Below, piece by piece: positions 15,480 to 23,270 of a DNA stretch of 64,000 nt; position 1 is the first letter of the stretch; each line of letters begins with the position of its first letter. Made by a program: the position numbers and the translations under genes. This DNA is from Mitsuokella jalaludinii DSM 13811 (GTDB lineage: Bacteria > Bacillota > Negativicutes > Selenomonadales > Selenomonadaceae). Below the pieces are notes generated by a model. That model saw only the letters and a list, made by a program, of their open reading frames with translations. It ran no database searches and was not told the DNA's origin. The stretch covers positions 248,001 to 312,000 of the forward strand of contig NZ_JNKR01000001.1 of the NCBI RefSeq assembly GCF_000702905.1, read 5' to 3'.

Positions 15480-16145
15480 TTGATTCAATTCACGAAAAAG
15501 CTCAAGCAATTACGAGAAGCGCATGGTCTCAGCCGCCAAGAACTTGCCGATATGTCCAACATCTCCAGTGCGGCAATCGGTTACTACGAAACAGGGAAAA
15601 GAGAACCGCAAGCAAGCACGCTCGTTTCCATCGCCACCGCGCTGCATGTCTCCGTAGACGATTTGCTCGGCTACCATGTTGACCTCTACGAACGCGCAGA
15701 GTACATGTTGCAGAGCGTCGGCATAACTACAACGCACGATACAGACAGCATCAATCTGCATATTCCTGCTGATGCATACGAACGCTTAAGCAAGGACTTG
15801 TTCATCGAAAATCTCATACTACACGCAACAGCAGGTCAGAAACAAACCCTCGACATTGTGATGCCAACTGACACTTTTCGCGCTTTCGTAGATAAAGCCA
15901 ACGAAGAAGCGCATACAAGTGCCGATAAAGCGTTCATTTCCGTACTTCTCATGGGCGTGCAACAATACCAACACTACAAGGACATGTTGTTGGCCTACCA
16001 AAAAGGCCGCCCGCTCACGCCGTTCCTAGGACATGACCCTTTCCCTACCAGTAAGGAACCAGACAAAGCTGACAGCCCACTCGCTGATCAGACAAAAGAA
16101 AAAGCCGCCGACCCGAAGGCCAACGGCAAACACAAGAAAGACTAA
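15480..16145 (+). CDS. Xre-family repressor of the element
   Basis: 221 residues from a TTG start nine bases after AAGGAG; no ATG in frame fits better. Residues 5-62 are an Xre helix-turn-helix (LREAHGLSRQELADMSNISSAAIGYYETGKREP). The C-terminal half is helical and ends in a Lys/Asp-rich tail. No S24 peptidase motif for RecA-induced self-cleavage is visible, so induction may differ from that of lambda-type repressors. It is read divergently from the Cro-like gene and leads the fic-int operon, so it probably maintains the integrated state. Confidence 0.85.
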   Translation: MIQFTKKLKQLREAHGLSRQELADMSNISSAAIGYYETGKREPQASTLVSIATALHVSVDDLLGYHVDLYERAEYMLQSVGITTTHDTDSINLHIPADAYERLSKDLFIENLILHATAGQKQTLDIVMPTDTFRAFVDKANEEAHTSADKAFISVLLMGVQQYQHYKDMLLAYQKGRPLTPFLGHDPFPTSKEPDKADSPLADQTKEKAADPKANGKHKKD

Positions 16146-16186
16146 ATGCTATTTATTATATCACACTGAAAGGACGAAACGCGACC

Positions 16187-16951
16187 ATGACCGACTTCGA
16201 CTACAAGGCCCTTGACCGACTCAAGGCCGACATGTCCCGCATCGCCAGCACACTGCCGCCTGACGTGCTCGACAACTACAACCGCGACTTCGACGTGACG
16301 TATGCCCACGACTCCACGCAAATCGAAGGCAACACGCTTTCCCTTGTGGAAACGAAAGTGCTGCTCGAGGACGGCATTTCCATTGGCGGCAAGAAACTCC
16401 GCGAGGTGTACGAGGTCACGAACCACGACCGTGCCTTCACCTATGTACGCCAGCTCATCCGAGAAGGCCGCCCTCTGGATGAAGAACTCGTGAAGGACAT
16501 CCATGAAATCCTGATGCAAAACATCATGCAAGGCGGCATCTACCGTTCCCATGCCGTGCGCATCATTGGCGCATCGCACCGCCCGCCCGAGCCATATGAC
16601 ATGCTCCAGCAAATCAAGTTCTTCTTCGCGGACATGCCCACCAACAGGGACAGGATGCACCCCGTAGAGTTTGCCGCATGGACGCACGCCGAGTTTGTGC
16701 GCATCCATCCATTCGCCGACGGCAACGGCAGAACATCCCGCATGATCATGAACTACCAGCTCATGGCGGGCGGCTTCCTGCCTGTCTCCATCAAGGCCGA
16801 GAATCAGGCTCCCTACTACACGGCCCTTGACCAGTACGCCACGGAACGGAACCTTGTGCCCTTCCTGACACAGGTCTACGACCACGAGAAAGCGGCCCTG
16901 CTCGACTTCATCGCCAGCTATGGGGAAGGTGCTGCACATGTCACACATTGA
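16187..16951 (+). CDS. Fic-domain protein, class II (N-terminal inhibitory motif)
   Basis: 254 residues. The catalytic motif HPFADGNGRTSR (174-185) matches HxFx(D/E)GNGRxxR, so it should transfer AMP or another nucleotide group from a nucleotide to a target hydroxyl. An N-terminal STQIEGN (43-49) matches the inhibitory helix motif (S/T)xxxE(G/N), with the glutamate that blocks ATP binding, so activity is probably self-restrained. It lies between the repressor and the integrase, overlapping the integrase start by 14 bases. Possible roles are a toxin, phage defence or host modification; no separate antitoxin is seen nor required for this class. Confidence 0.93.
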   Translation: MTDFDYKALDRLKADMSRIASTLPPDVLDNYNRDFDVTYAHDSTQIEGNTLSLVETKVLLEDGISIGGKKLREVYEVTNHDRAFTYVRQLIREGRPLDEELVKDIHEILMQNIMQGGIYRSHAVRIIGASHRPPEPYDMLQQIKFFFADMPTNRDRMHPVEFAAWTHAEFVRIHPFADGNGRTSRMIMNYQLMAGGFLPVSIKAENQAPYYTALDQYATERNLVPFLTQVYDHEKAALLDFIASYGEGAAHVTH

Positions 16952-18017
16952 GAAACGCACCTTGCAGGACGGCAAGACAAGCTGGCTCATCATGTTCCGT
17001 TACACCGACTGGCAGGGCAAGAGACGGCAGAAGAAGGCGTCCGGCTTTCCCACCAAGCGGGAAGCACTTGCCTACGAACGGGACTTCATCGAGCGAGAAG
17101 CAGGCTCCCCCAGCATGACGTTCGGCAACCTATGGGCGGTCTACAAGAAGGACTTCAAGCACCGCGTCAAAGAATCATCCGTGCACTCTGTTATCCCGAA
17201 CGTAGAACGGCGCGTGCTGCCATACTTCAAGGACATGCCAATCAACCAGATCACGCCCGCCATCGTCAGGCGATGGGAAACCGAGCTGCACGATTCCACG
17301 GAACTCTCGGACAGGTTCATCCAGTATCTACACGGGCGGCTTTCTTCCGTCCTGTCTTTCGCGTGCAAGTATTACAGCCTTCCACGCAACCCCGCCAAGA
17401 TAGCTGGCACGACGGTCAAGAGCGCACCCGCCCAACAGACGATACAGTTCTGGACAGTAGAACAGTTCAAGGCGTTCGACCGTGCCGCCGAAGGAGAAGA
17501 ACCCTATAGGACTCTCTTCCGCCTGCTGTTCTGGTCTGGTCTTCGTGTCGGTGAAGCGTTCGCCCTCACCGTCCAAGACATTGACCTGCAAGCTGGCTCG
17601 ATCTCCGTGTCCAAGACATACCACCGCTACGACGCCAAGGACAAGATCACCACGCCAAAGACGGCGCACAGCAACCGCACGGTATCCATACCGCCCCAGC
17701 TATGCCAAGCCCTGAGTGAACATATCCAAGCGATACCGAACCCCACGCCACACACGCGCCTGTTCGAGTCTCTGCCGTTCAACTACAACCTGACAAGGCA
17801 CTTCCACAAGATAGCCGAGAAGGCGGGCCTGCCGCTCATCAAGATTCATGATCTCCGGCACTCCCATGCGTCCATGCTCATCCAGAAGAACGTGCCGCCC
17901 ATCGTCATACGTGACCGCCTAGGCCACAAATCCATCCAGACCACACTGGACATTTACAGCCACCTATACCCCGTCAAAGGGCAGGAAGTAGCCGATATTC
18001 TCGCTAATATCTGGTAA
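16938..18017 (+). CDS. int: tyrosine-family integrase
   Basis: 359 residues with start at the ATG 16938 after GGGGAAGGTG. The N-terminal part (SWLIMFRYTDWQGKRRQKKASGF) is an arm-binding AP2-like domain, followed by a SAM-like core-binding domain. The catalytic residues are all present: Arg203 (SGLRVGEA), Lys near 241, His304-x-x-Arg307 (HDLRH), His330 (LGHKS) and Tyr340 (DIYSHLYP). It lies at the right edge of the element next to the presumed attR and two arm-type repeats, and its start overlaps the fic gene. It should catalyse integration and, with an excision factor, excision. Confidence 0.97.
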   Translation: MSHIEKRTLQDGKTSWLIMFRYTDWQGKRRQKKASGFPTKREALAYERDFIEREAGSPSMTFGNLWAVYKKDFKHRVKESSVHSVIPNVERRVLPYFKDMPINQITPAIVRRWETELHDSTELSDRFIQYLHGRLSSVLSFACKYYSLPRNPAKIAGTTVKSAPAQQTIQFWTVEQFKAFDRAAEGEEPYRTLFRLLFWSGLRVGEAFALTVQDIDLQAGSISVSKTYHRYDAKDKITTPKTAHSNRTVSIPPQLCQALSEHIQAIPNPTPHTRLFESLPFNYNLTRHFHKIAEKAGLPLIKIHDLRHSHASMLIQKNVPPIVIRDRLGHKSIQTTLDIYSHLYPVKGQEVADILANIW

Positions 18018-18020
18018 AAG

Positions 18021-18038
18021 TGTTACCTTTCTGTTACC
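18021..18038 (+). repeat. two direct TGTTACC repeats, probable integrase arm-type sites (right end)
   Basis: TGTTACC at 18021 and 18032, 11 bp apart, same heptamer, orientation and spacing as the first pair at the left end. They start four bases after the integrase stop codon. Confidence 0.65.
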
Positions 18039-18048
18039 TTTCAGCAAA

Positions 18049-18093
18049 TAAAAAGGCAGAGAACCCTTTATTTACAAGGGACTCTGCCTTTCT
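18049..18093. terminator. bidirectional terminator after the integrase gene
   Basis: A two-part stem GGCAGAG..CCCTT / AAGGG.CTCTGCC with a 7-nt loop, preceded by five A and followed by TTTCTT, so it can act in both directions. It ends the rightward int transcript and shields the element from transcription coming in from the host side. Confidence 0.8.
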
Positions 18094-18101
18094 TGTTGCA
18101 A

Positions 18102-18112
18102 ATTCTATAATT
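18102..18112. repeat. right attachment-site core (attR) of the integrated element
   Basis: Second copy of ATTCTATAATT, direct repeat of 8478-8488. It lies 85 bases after the integrase and 93 bases before the stop codon of the next host gene. Confidence 0.5.
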
Positions 18113-18138
18113 CTACTACAGAATCGCGGATTTGTCAT
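18110..18138 (-). promoter_or_regulatory. possible original hepT promoter, now cut off from hepT
   Basis: Minus-strand ATGACA (18133-18138) and TAGAAT (18110-18115) are 17 bp apart. If the element is removed in thought at the core repeats, this pair would stand at the position of the present hepT promoter. Now it reads into the bidirectional terminator at the right end of the element. Confidence 0.4.
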
Positions 18139-18152
18139 GAAAAAACTCACAA

Positions 18153-18184
18153 GAAAAGCCTTCCCTGAAAATCTGAGAAGGCTT
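18153..18184 (-). terminator. terminator after the 18205-18747 gene
   Basis: Stem AAGCCTTC (18156-18163) / GAAGGCTT (18177-18184) with a 13-nt loop, followed on the minus strand by TTCTTG. It lies 20 bases after the stop codon. Confidence 0.7.
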
Positions 18185-18204
18185 CTCCTGTACGGCCTGG
18201 CCGC

Positions 18205-18747
18205 CTAGCGCCGACGATATGGGGAATGATGGCGGTATGCCTTTGGTCTTCCCAGTATCTCGGCCATAACGACAGCCTGCTGCACCTGATCCGGCGTGAA
18301 TTGCGGCAGGATGGCAGCGCGGCGTGCAGTCTTCTTCTTTGCAAGGCCTGCCTGCTGCGCGTAGCCGGCCTCTTCCTCGGCGCGGATGGCGGCTTCTTCG
18401 GCGCGGCGCTGCGCTTCGTACGCTGCGGCGCGCGCCTTGTCGGCCATCTCCTCGCGGTAGGCTTCAAGCATGTCCTGCATCTTCGTGCCGGGCTCACGAT
18501 AGATGCCGCCTTCGTCCGTCATGCCCTGCGGCAGCGGGGCCCCCTTGATATCAGGAATCTCAAAGGGTACGTTCTTTTCCCCGCGCTCCGCCTTTCCCCA
18601 TGGTTCCGGCATGGGGGGCGGCAGCGTGCGGTCCACATCGCGCGGCGGGAACGGCGGCATTTTCTTGGACGGCTTCTTCTTGCCGAGCTTATCGCTGAGA
18701 ATCGCCATGATGGCGAACAAGACGATGACCCATATGGATGAATCCAT
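18205..18747 (-). CDS. membrane-anchored protein of unknown function next to floA
   Basis: 180 residues. Residues 5-18 (IWVIVLFAIMAILS) form one N-terminal membrane helix. A proline-rich stretch follows (PPFPPRDVDRTLPPPMPEPWG), then a long Ala/Glu/Arg-rich helical region (about 90-135) that is likely a coiled coil. A small C-terminal segment FTPDQVQQAVVMAEILGRPKAYR looks conserved in style, and the protein ends in basic residues. The ATG follows GGGGAG. No family is recognised. It is the last gene after nfeD and floA, 57 bases from floA, so it may be a partner of the flotillin assembly at the membrane. Confidence 0.75.
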   Translation of the reverse strand: MDSSIWVIVLFAIMAILSDKLGKKKPSKKMPPFPPRDVDRTLPPPMPEPWGKAERGEKNVPFEIPDIKGAPLPQGMTDEGGIYREPGTKMQDMLEAYREEMADKARAAAYEAQRRAEEAAIRAEEEAGYAQQAGLAKKKTARRAAILPQFTPDQVQQAVVMAEILGRPKAYRHHSPYRRR

Positions 18748-18804
18748 CCTGATCTCCCCTCTCTCAATCCTTCTGGCCGCGCATCTTCACGCAGCTCGCC
18801 GCAC

Positions 18805-19803
18805 TCATTTCACTGGCTGCGTCGGACGCATCTTGTCGTCCGTGCCGGCCGTGCTGATGGCATTGCGCATATCGGTGTCCGCCTGCACGTTGTTGAGGTT
18901 GTAGTAGTCCATGACGCCGAGGCGGCCTTCGCGCAGTGCCTCTGCCATGGCATGCGGAACATCGGCCTGCGCCTCGACGACCTTTGCCTCCATCTCCTGC
19001 GTGTAGGCCTTCATCTCCTGTTCCTTGGCCACGGCCATCGCGCGGCGCTCCTCTGCCTTGGCCTGCGCGATGCGCTTATCGGCCTCGGCCTGATCGGTCT
19101 GGAGCTCAGCGCCGATGTTGCGGCCGACGTCGACGTCGGCGATATCGATGGAGAGGATCTCGAAGGCCGTGCCGGCATCGAGTCCCTTGCCGAGCACCGT
19201 CTTGCTGATGTCGTCCGGATTGGCGAGCACGTCGTTGTGGCTCTCCGACGAGCCGACTGTCGTGACGATGCCCTCGCCGACACGCGCGATGATGGTCGGC
19301 TCGCCGGCACCGCCGACGAGCCGGTCGATGTTGGCGCGCACGGTGACGCGCGCCTTGATCTTGAGCTCGATGCCGTTGCGCGCGACGGCCGAGACGACCG
19401 GAGTCTCGATGACCTTCGGGTTGACGCTCATCTGCACGGCTTCCAGCACGTCGCGGCCGGCGAGATCGATGGCAGCCGAGCGCTCGAACGGCAGAGGGAT
19501 CTGCGCGCGGTGCGCCGCGATCAGCGCGTCGACGACCTTGTCGACGTTGCCGCCCGCGAGGTAATGCGCCTCGAGCTGATTGACCTGCACATTGAGCCCC
19601 GCCTTATTGGCCTTGATGAGCGGCAGGATGATCTTGGCCGGCGGCACGCGGCGCATGCGCATACCGACGAGTGTGATGATGCTGACGTGGACGTCGGCTG
19701 CCAGTGCCGAGATCCAGAGCCCAAGCGGCACGAAGTGCAGGAACACCATGATAGCCGCTACGATGAGCACGAGAATGAACGCGGATGTGATCAGTGTTGC
19801 CAT
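18805..19803 (-). CDS. floA: flotillin-like protein FloA
   Basis: 332 residues. An N-terminal hydrophobic hairpin (residues 5-35) anchors it in the membrane. The following SPFH-like region has the FloA signature around [38 protein letters not shown]. The C-terminal half is a long Ala/Glu/Lys-rich coiled coil ([30 protein letters not shown]) followed by the [25 protein letters not shown] end typical of the YqfA family. FloA organises membrane microdomains in Firmicutes. It follows nfeD by 30 bases, the usual pairing. ATG start after GGAGG. Confidence 0.96.
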   Translation of the reverse strand: MATLITSAFILVLIVAAIMVFLHFVPLGLWISALAADVHVSIITLVGMRMRRVPPAKIILPLIKANKAGLNVQVNQLEAHYLAGGNVDKVVDALIAAHRAQIPLPFERSAAIDLAGRDVLEAVQMSVNPKVIETPVVSAVARNGIELKIKARVTVRANIDRLVGGAGEPTIIARVGEGIVTTVGSSESHNDVLANPDDISKTVLGKGLDAGTAFEILSIDIADVDVGRNIGAELQTDQAEADKRIAQAKAEERRAMAVAKEQEMKAYTQEMEAKVVEAQADVPHAMAEALREGRLGVMDYYNLNNVQADTDMRNAISTAGTDDKMRPTQPVK

Positions 19804-19833
19804 AAGAACGCCTCCAGTATTGTATCGATCTTG

Positions 19834-20490
19834 TTATTTCGCTGCTTCCTTCGGGAGCTTTTCCACGCGGCGCACGACGACGCGGCTGCCCTGGACCGAG
19901 ATGACCCGGACGAGCTCGCCCTTTGCGATGAAAGCTCCCTCCGAGACGACGTCGACGGGATGGCCCTCGAGAAGCGCCGAGCCAGAGGGGCGCAGTTCCG
20001 TCAGGACAGGCCCCTGCTCGCCGACGAGCCCCGCTTCCTCCACCGCGCTGACGTAGCCGCGCTTGGCCGTCGACTGGTCCTTGAGCACGAAACGCTTCCA
20101 GAGACGGCTCGAGGGCAGCTGGTTGACGATCAGCGCAAAGACGCCGACAGCGGCCACCAACGCAAAAATCAGCACGGCCACTGCGGCGAGATTGCCGCCG
20201 AGCGCCATCACGAGGCTGTAGAGCATGGCCGCCACGCCGACGCCGGCCAGGAGTCCGACAGTCGGCAGCAGCATCTCGACGACGATGCAGAGGATGCCGC
20301 CGAGAAAGAGCCCAATCTGGAAGAGGTCGGCCGCCCCTTTGACGTACTGGCTGCCCCAGAAGACGACGGCCGCGACGAGTCCGAACATGATGCCTGCACC
20401 CGTGCCGCCCGTCTTGACCTCGACGAGTATCGCCAGGAACATGATGGCCAGCAGCAGGACCTGCAGGACCGGCATGGTGATGCTATCCAT
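19834..20490 (-). CDS. nfeD: NfeD-family membrane protein
   Basis: 218 residues: four or five hydrophobic segments in the first 125 residues with a glycine-rich loop (VEVKTGGTGAGIMFGL), then a soluble OB-fold of about 60 residues (GLVGEQGPVLTELRPSGSALLEGHPVDVVSEGAFIAKGELVRVISVQGSRVVVRRV). It is the short NfeD form without the ClpP-like protease domain. NfeD proteins pair with SPFH proteins, here FloA downstream. ATG start after GGGAGG. The gene order nfeD-floA-unknown suggests one operon ending at 18153. Confidence 0.94.
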   Translation of the reverse strand: MDSITMPVLQVLLLAIMFLAILVEVKTGGTGAGIMFGLVAAVVFWGSQYVKGAADLFQIGLFLGGILCIVVEMLLPTVGLLAGVGVAAMLYSLVMALGGNLAAVAVLIFALVAAVGVFALIVNQLPSSRLWKRFVLKDQSTAKRGYVSAVEEAGLVGEQGPVLTELRPSGSALLEGHPVDVVSEGAFIAKGELVRVISVQGSRVVVRRVEKLPKEAAK

Positions 20491-20614
20491 AAAGAATCCT
20501 CCCTTCTATGATGAAGATGATGATCGTGATGATGCAATCGTGTTCTCTTTTTATGATTCGACGCGCCTTGCCAAAAACCTTTTCCATACACAGATTGCCT
20601 TATTTTCGCATCGA

Positions 20615-20641
20615 AAAAGGCTGCCACTCGTGTGGCAGCCC
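20615..20641 (-). terminator. terminator after yqeY
   Basis: Perfect 9-bp stem GGCTGCCAC/GTGGCAGCC with a 4-nt loop, followed on the minus strand by TTTTTCG, 14 bases after the stop codon. Confidence 0.88.
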
Positions 20642-20655
20642 CTCTCTTCTGCAAA

Positions 20656-21105
20656 TCAGCCCTGCAGCATGCTGCGGACAATCGTGTTGACCATCTTACC
20701 GTCGGCGCGTCCCTTGACCTTCGGCATCAGCATGCCCATGACCTTGCCCATGTCCTTCGGCGACGAAGCGCCCGTCTTCTCGACGGCTTCCTTGACAAGA
20801 GCGCGGATCTCGTCCTCGGAAAGCTGTGCCGGCAGATACGGCATGAGCACGTCGATCTCGGCCTGCGTCTTCGCGACGAGGTCCTCGCGGCCGCCCTTCT
20901 TGAACTCCTCGATGGAGTCCTTGCGCATTTTGACTTCCTTGCTGATGACGCCGATGACGTCCTCATCGCTGAGCTCTTTGTGGCCGCCATCGATCTCGGC
21001 CTGACGGATGGCACCGCGCACGAAGCGGATGACCGACAGGCGGTCCTTATCGTGGCTCTTCATGGCTTCTTTCATATCAGCTGTAAGCTGTTCCTTGATC
21101 GACAT
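20656..21105 (-). CDS. yqeY: GatB/YqeY domain protein
   Basis: 149 residues from an ATG after GGAAG. It has the standard YqeY layout: MSIKEQLTADMKEAMKSHDKDRLSVIRFVRGAI at the N-terminus and ASSPKDMGKVMGMLMPKVKGRADGKMVNTIV at the C-terminus, as in the tail domain of the GatB amidotransferase subunit, which binds tRNA. The free-standing form has no firmly known function. It follows rpsU, from which it is separated by a terminator, the usual neighbour in Firmicutes. Confidence 0.95.
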   Translation of the reverse strand: MSIKEQLTADMKEAMKSHDKDRLSVIRFVRGAIRQAEIDGGHKELSDEDVIGVISKEVKMRKDSIEEFKKGGREDLVAKTQAEIDVLMPYLPAQLSEDEIRALVKEAVEKTGASSPKDMGKVMGMLMPKVKGRADGKMVNTIVRSMLQG

Positions 21106-21129
21106 GATTGATCTTCCTCTCTTCTCATA

Positions 21130-21168
21130 TAAAAAGGCACCCGCGAATCTCTCAACTCGCAGGCGCCT
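21130..21168 (-). terminator. terminator between rpsU and yqeY
   Basis: Interrupted stem AGGC.CC.GCGA / TCGC.GG.GCCT (two mismatches) with a 10-nt loop, followed on the minus strand by TTTTTATA. Probably partial, since yqeY follows without an obvious promoter of its own. Confidence 0.65.
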
Positions 21169-21183
21169 GGCGCAAATGACGGA

Positions 21184-21366
21184 TTAACCTCTGTACTTGC
21201 GTTTACGAGCTGCCTCAGACTTCTTCTTGCGGCGAACGCTCGGTTTCTCGTAATGTTCACGTTTTCTCACTTCAGCAAGCGTGCCAGCCTTCTGGGACAT
21301 ACGCTTGAAGCGGCGGAGAGCACTATCGATCGATTCGTTTTTACCAACTTTGATTTCGTTTGCCAT
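21184..21366 (-). CDS. rpsU: 30S ribosomal protein S21
   Basis: 60 residues, full length for S21. It opens [23 protein letters not shown] and ends in the usual very basic stretch ([20 protein letters not shown]). S21 assists base pairing between 16S rRNA and the Shine-Dalgarno sequence during initiation. The ATG follows GGAGGGGGGG. Its strong promoter lies at 21425-21454, and a terminator follows. Confidence 0.98.
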   Translation of the reverse strand: MANEIKVGKNESIDSALRRFKRMSQKAGTLAEVRKREHYEKPSVRRKKKSEAARKRKYRG

Positions 21367-21424
21367 CTATTTTCCCCCCCTCCACTTAACATGGGAGTTT
21401 GTGTCGTTAGAATTACACCACACC

Positions 21425-21454
21425 ATTATACAGCAGGGCGCAAGTCACTGTCAA
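21425..21454 (-). promoter_or_regulatory. promoter of rpsU
   Basis: Minus-strand TTGACA (21449-21454) and TATAAT (21425-21430), both perfect consensus, 18 bp apart. Transcription would start near 21418, about 50 nt before the rpsU start. Confidence 0.8.
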
Positions 21455-21489
21455 CACTCTCCAAAAGTTTTAGAGAACTGCGCGCAGCC

Positions 21490-21837
21490 TCAGCCTGGGG
21501 GCCATTGCATGGAGCGGCCGCCAAGGAGGTGGAAATGCAGATGCTTCACGGTCTGACCGCCTTCCTCGCCCGTGTTCGCCACGACACGGAAGCCCTTCTC
21601 GGCAATGCCGAGCTTCTGGGCAAGCTGCGGGATGACATCGACGAGGATGTGCGAGACGAGAGCCTTGTCCTCTTCCTCGAGTGCCAGCAGGCTCTCGACG
21701 TGCTTCTTCGGGATCACGAGAACGTGCTGCGGTGCCTGTGGCTCCAGGTCACGGAACGCCACGACCGTGTCATCTTCATAGACCAGTTTGGAAGGGATCT
21801 CCTTCTGTGCAATCTTGCAAAAGATACAATCTGCCAT
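21490..21837 (-). CDS. HIT-family nucleotide hydrolase
   Basis: 115 residues. The N-terminal CIFCKIAQKEIPSKLVYEDD and the C-terminal active-site HLHFHLLGG (histidine triad) are intact, as in HinT/Hit proteins that hydrolyse adenosine phosphoramidates and similar nucleotides. I start at the ATG 21837, nine bases after GGAGG; an ATG two codons earlier is too close. It sits between mtaB and rpsU, a common Firmicute neighbourhood, and its stop lies only 36 bases from the rpsU promoter. Confidence 0.95.
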   Translation of the reverse strand: MADCIFCKIAQKEIPSKLVYEDDTVVAFRDLEPQAPQHVLVIPKKHVESLLALEEEDKALVSHILVDVIPQLAQKLGIAEKGFRVVANTGEEGGQTVKHLHFHLLGGRSMQWPPG

Positions 21838-21977
21838 CTTCATTCACCTCCTTTTGCCACGAATGGCATCAATGGCACGAAACGGGCGCTTAACGCCCAT
21901 CTATAACAATAATATTCGCCGCCATGAGCGGAAAACCTTCTTCCCGACGGAAAAAAGCAAAAATATTTACCAGCGAC

Positions 21978-23270
21978 TCAGCGCACGCAGTGCGCCCAGA
22001 CGCCATCGCGCCAGAGCTTGTCGATCTTCACGGTGTAGATCTCGCCGCAATCGACGGTATCGTCGGTGTAGACGCGGATGTAGTTGTCCGTCAGGCCATC
22101 CGTGATGCCGTCTTTTTCCGTCTCGAACAGCACGCGCATCTCGCGGCCGATGAAGCTCTTGTGGAACTCCTCTGCCTTGCGGTCGGCGAGCGCCTGCATG
22201 CGGTGCACGCGCTCCTTCTTGACGGCTTCCTCTACCTGGTCGCGGCGCGCGGCGGCTGGTGTGCCCGTGCGGCGCGAATACGGGAAGACGTGCATGCGGG
22301 CGAAGTTCATCTTCTCGACGAAGTCGAGCCCTTGCTGGAAGTCCTCCTCTGTCTCGCCAGGGAACCCGACGATGATGTCCGTCGAGATGGCGACGCCTGG
22401 CACCTCCTGCTCGACGTGCTCGATGAGGCGCGCGAACTCCGCCGTGTCATAATGGCGGTTCATGTCCTTGAGCACCTTGTCAGAGCCGGCCTGCAGCGGC
22501 AGGTGGAGGTGCGCGCAGAAGCGCTCGTCCTCGCGGATCAGTGCGAAGAGCTCCGGCGAGAGCTCGATGGACTCGAGCGAGCCGAGGCGCAGGCGCTTGA
22601 GGCCCAGCACGGAGAGCACCTCACGGCAGGCATCGGCCAGCGTGATGCTGCCGGGGAGGTCGCGGCCGTAGGCGCCGAGGTGGATGCCCGTCAGCACAAT
22701 CTCCTTGAAGCCCATCGAGACGAGTTTCTCCGCCTCGCGGCGCACGTGCTCCGGCAGGCGCGACTTCACGGGCCCTCTCGCATACGGGATGATGCAGTAC
22801 GAGCAGAAGTTCTGACAACCATCCTCGATCTTGAGGAAGGCGCGCGTGCGCTCCGGGCTGTCGTAGAGCGGGATGTCCTCGAACGTCTTTGCCTGCATAA
22901 TGTCCGTGATCGTGCCCTGGATGCCGTCCTCATGCATGGCCTTCTCGACGTAGTCAACGATGTGGGCGCGCTCCTTCGTGCCGAGCACGACGCGCACGCC
23001 CTCGATGGCCCGGATCTCATCTGGCGCGACCTGTGCGTAGCAGCCGCAGACGGCCACGATGGCCTGCGGGTTCTCGCGGTGTGCGCGGCGGATGATCTGG
23101 CGGCTCTTGCGGTCGCCAAGGCTCGTGACCGAGCACGTGTTAATGACGTAGACGTCAGCACATGCGTCAAACGGCACGACTTCATAGCCGTGCTGCTTGA
23201 AGAGGCCTTCCATCGTCTCTGTCTCGAACTGATTGACCTTACAGCCAAGTGTGGTCAAAGCAACTTTCAA
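21978..23270 (-). CDS. mtaB: tRNA t6A37 methylthiotransferase MtaB
   Basis: Radical-SAM enzyme that converts t6A37 to ms2t6A37 in tRNAs. Of 430 residues, the N-terminal UPF0004 domain has its three cysteines (Cys10 in TTLGCKVNQ, then NTCSVT and VCGCYAQ). The radical-SAM cluster motif is CQNFCSYCIIP near residue 155, and a TRAM domain closes the protein. The start is a TTG overlapping the rsmE stop (TTGA) with AGGAG ten bases upstream. With rsmE and prmA it forms a translation-machinery modification operon. Confidence 0.96.
   Translation of the reverse strand: MKVALTTLGCKVNQFETETMEGLFKQHGYEVVPFDACADVYVINTCSVTSLGDRKSRQIIRRAHRENPQAIVAVCGCYAQVAPDEIRAIEGVRVVLGTKERAHIVDYVEKAMHEDGIQGTITDIMQAKTFEDIPLYDSPERTRAFLKIEDGCQNFCSYCIIPYARGPVKSRLPEHVRREAEKLVSMGFKEIVLTGIHLGAYGRDLPGSITLADACREVLSVLGLKRLRLGSLESIELSPELFALIREDERFCAHLHLPLQAGSDKVLKDMNRHYDTAEFARLIEHVEQEVPGVAISTDIIVGFPGETEEDFQQGLDFVEKMNFARMHVFPYSRRTGTPAAARRDQVEEAVKKERVHRMQALADRKAEEFHKSFIGREMRVLFETEKDGITDGLTDNYIRVYTDDTVDCGEIYTVKIDKLWRDGVWAHCVR

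Noticed and set aside
8478-18112. Complete functional prophage
   Set aside because: No gene for packaging, capsid, tail or lysis could be recognised within the repeats, and the available length leaves no room for them.
18018-18208. Small plus-strand gene after int
   Set aside because: The frame runs through the terminator and the attachment site and lacks a ribosome-binding site.
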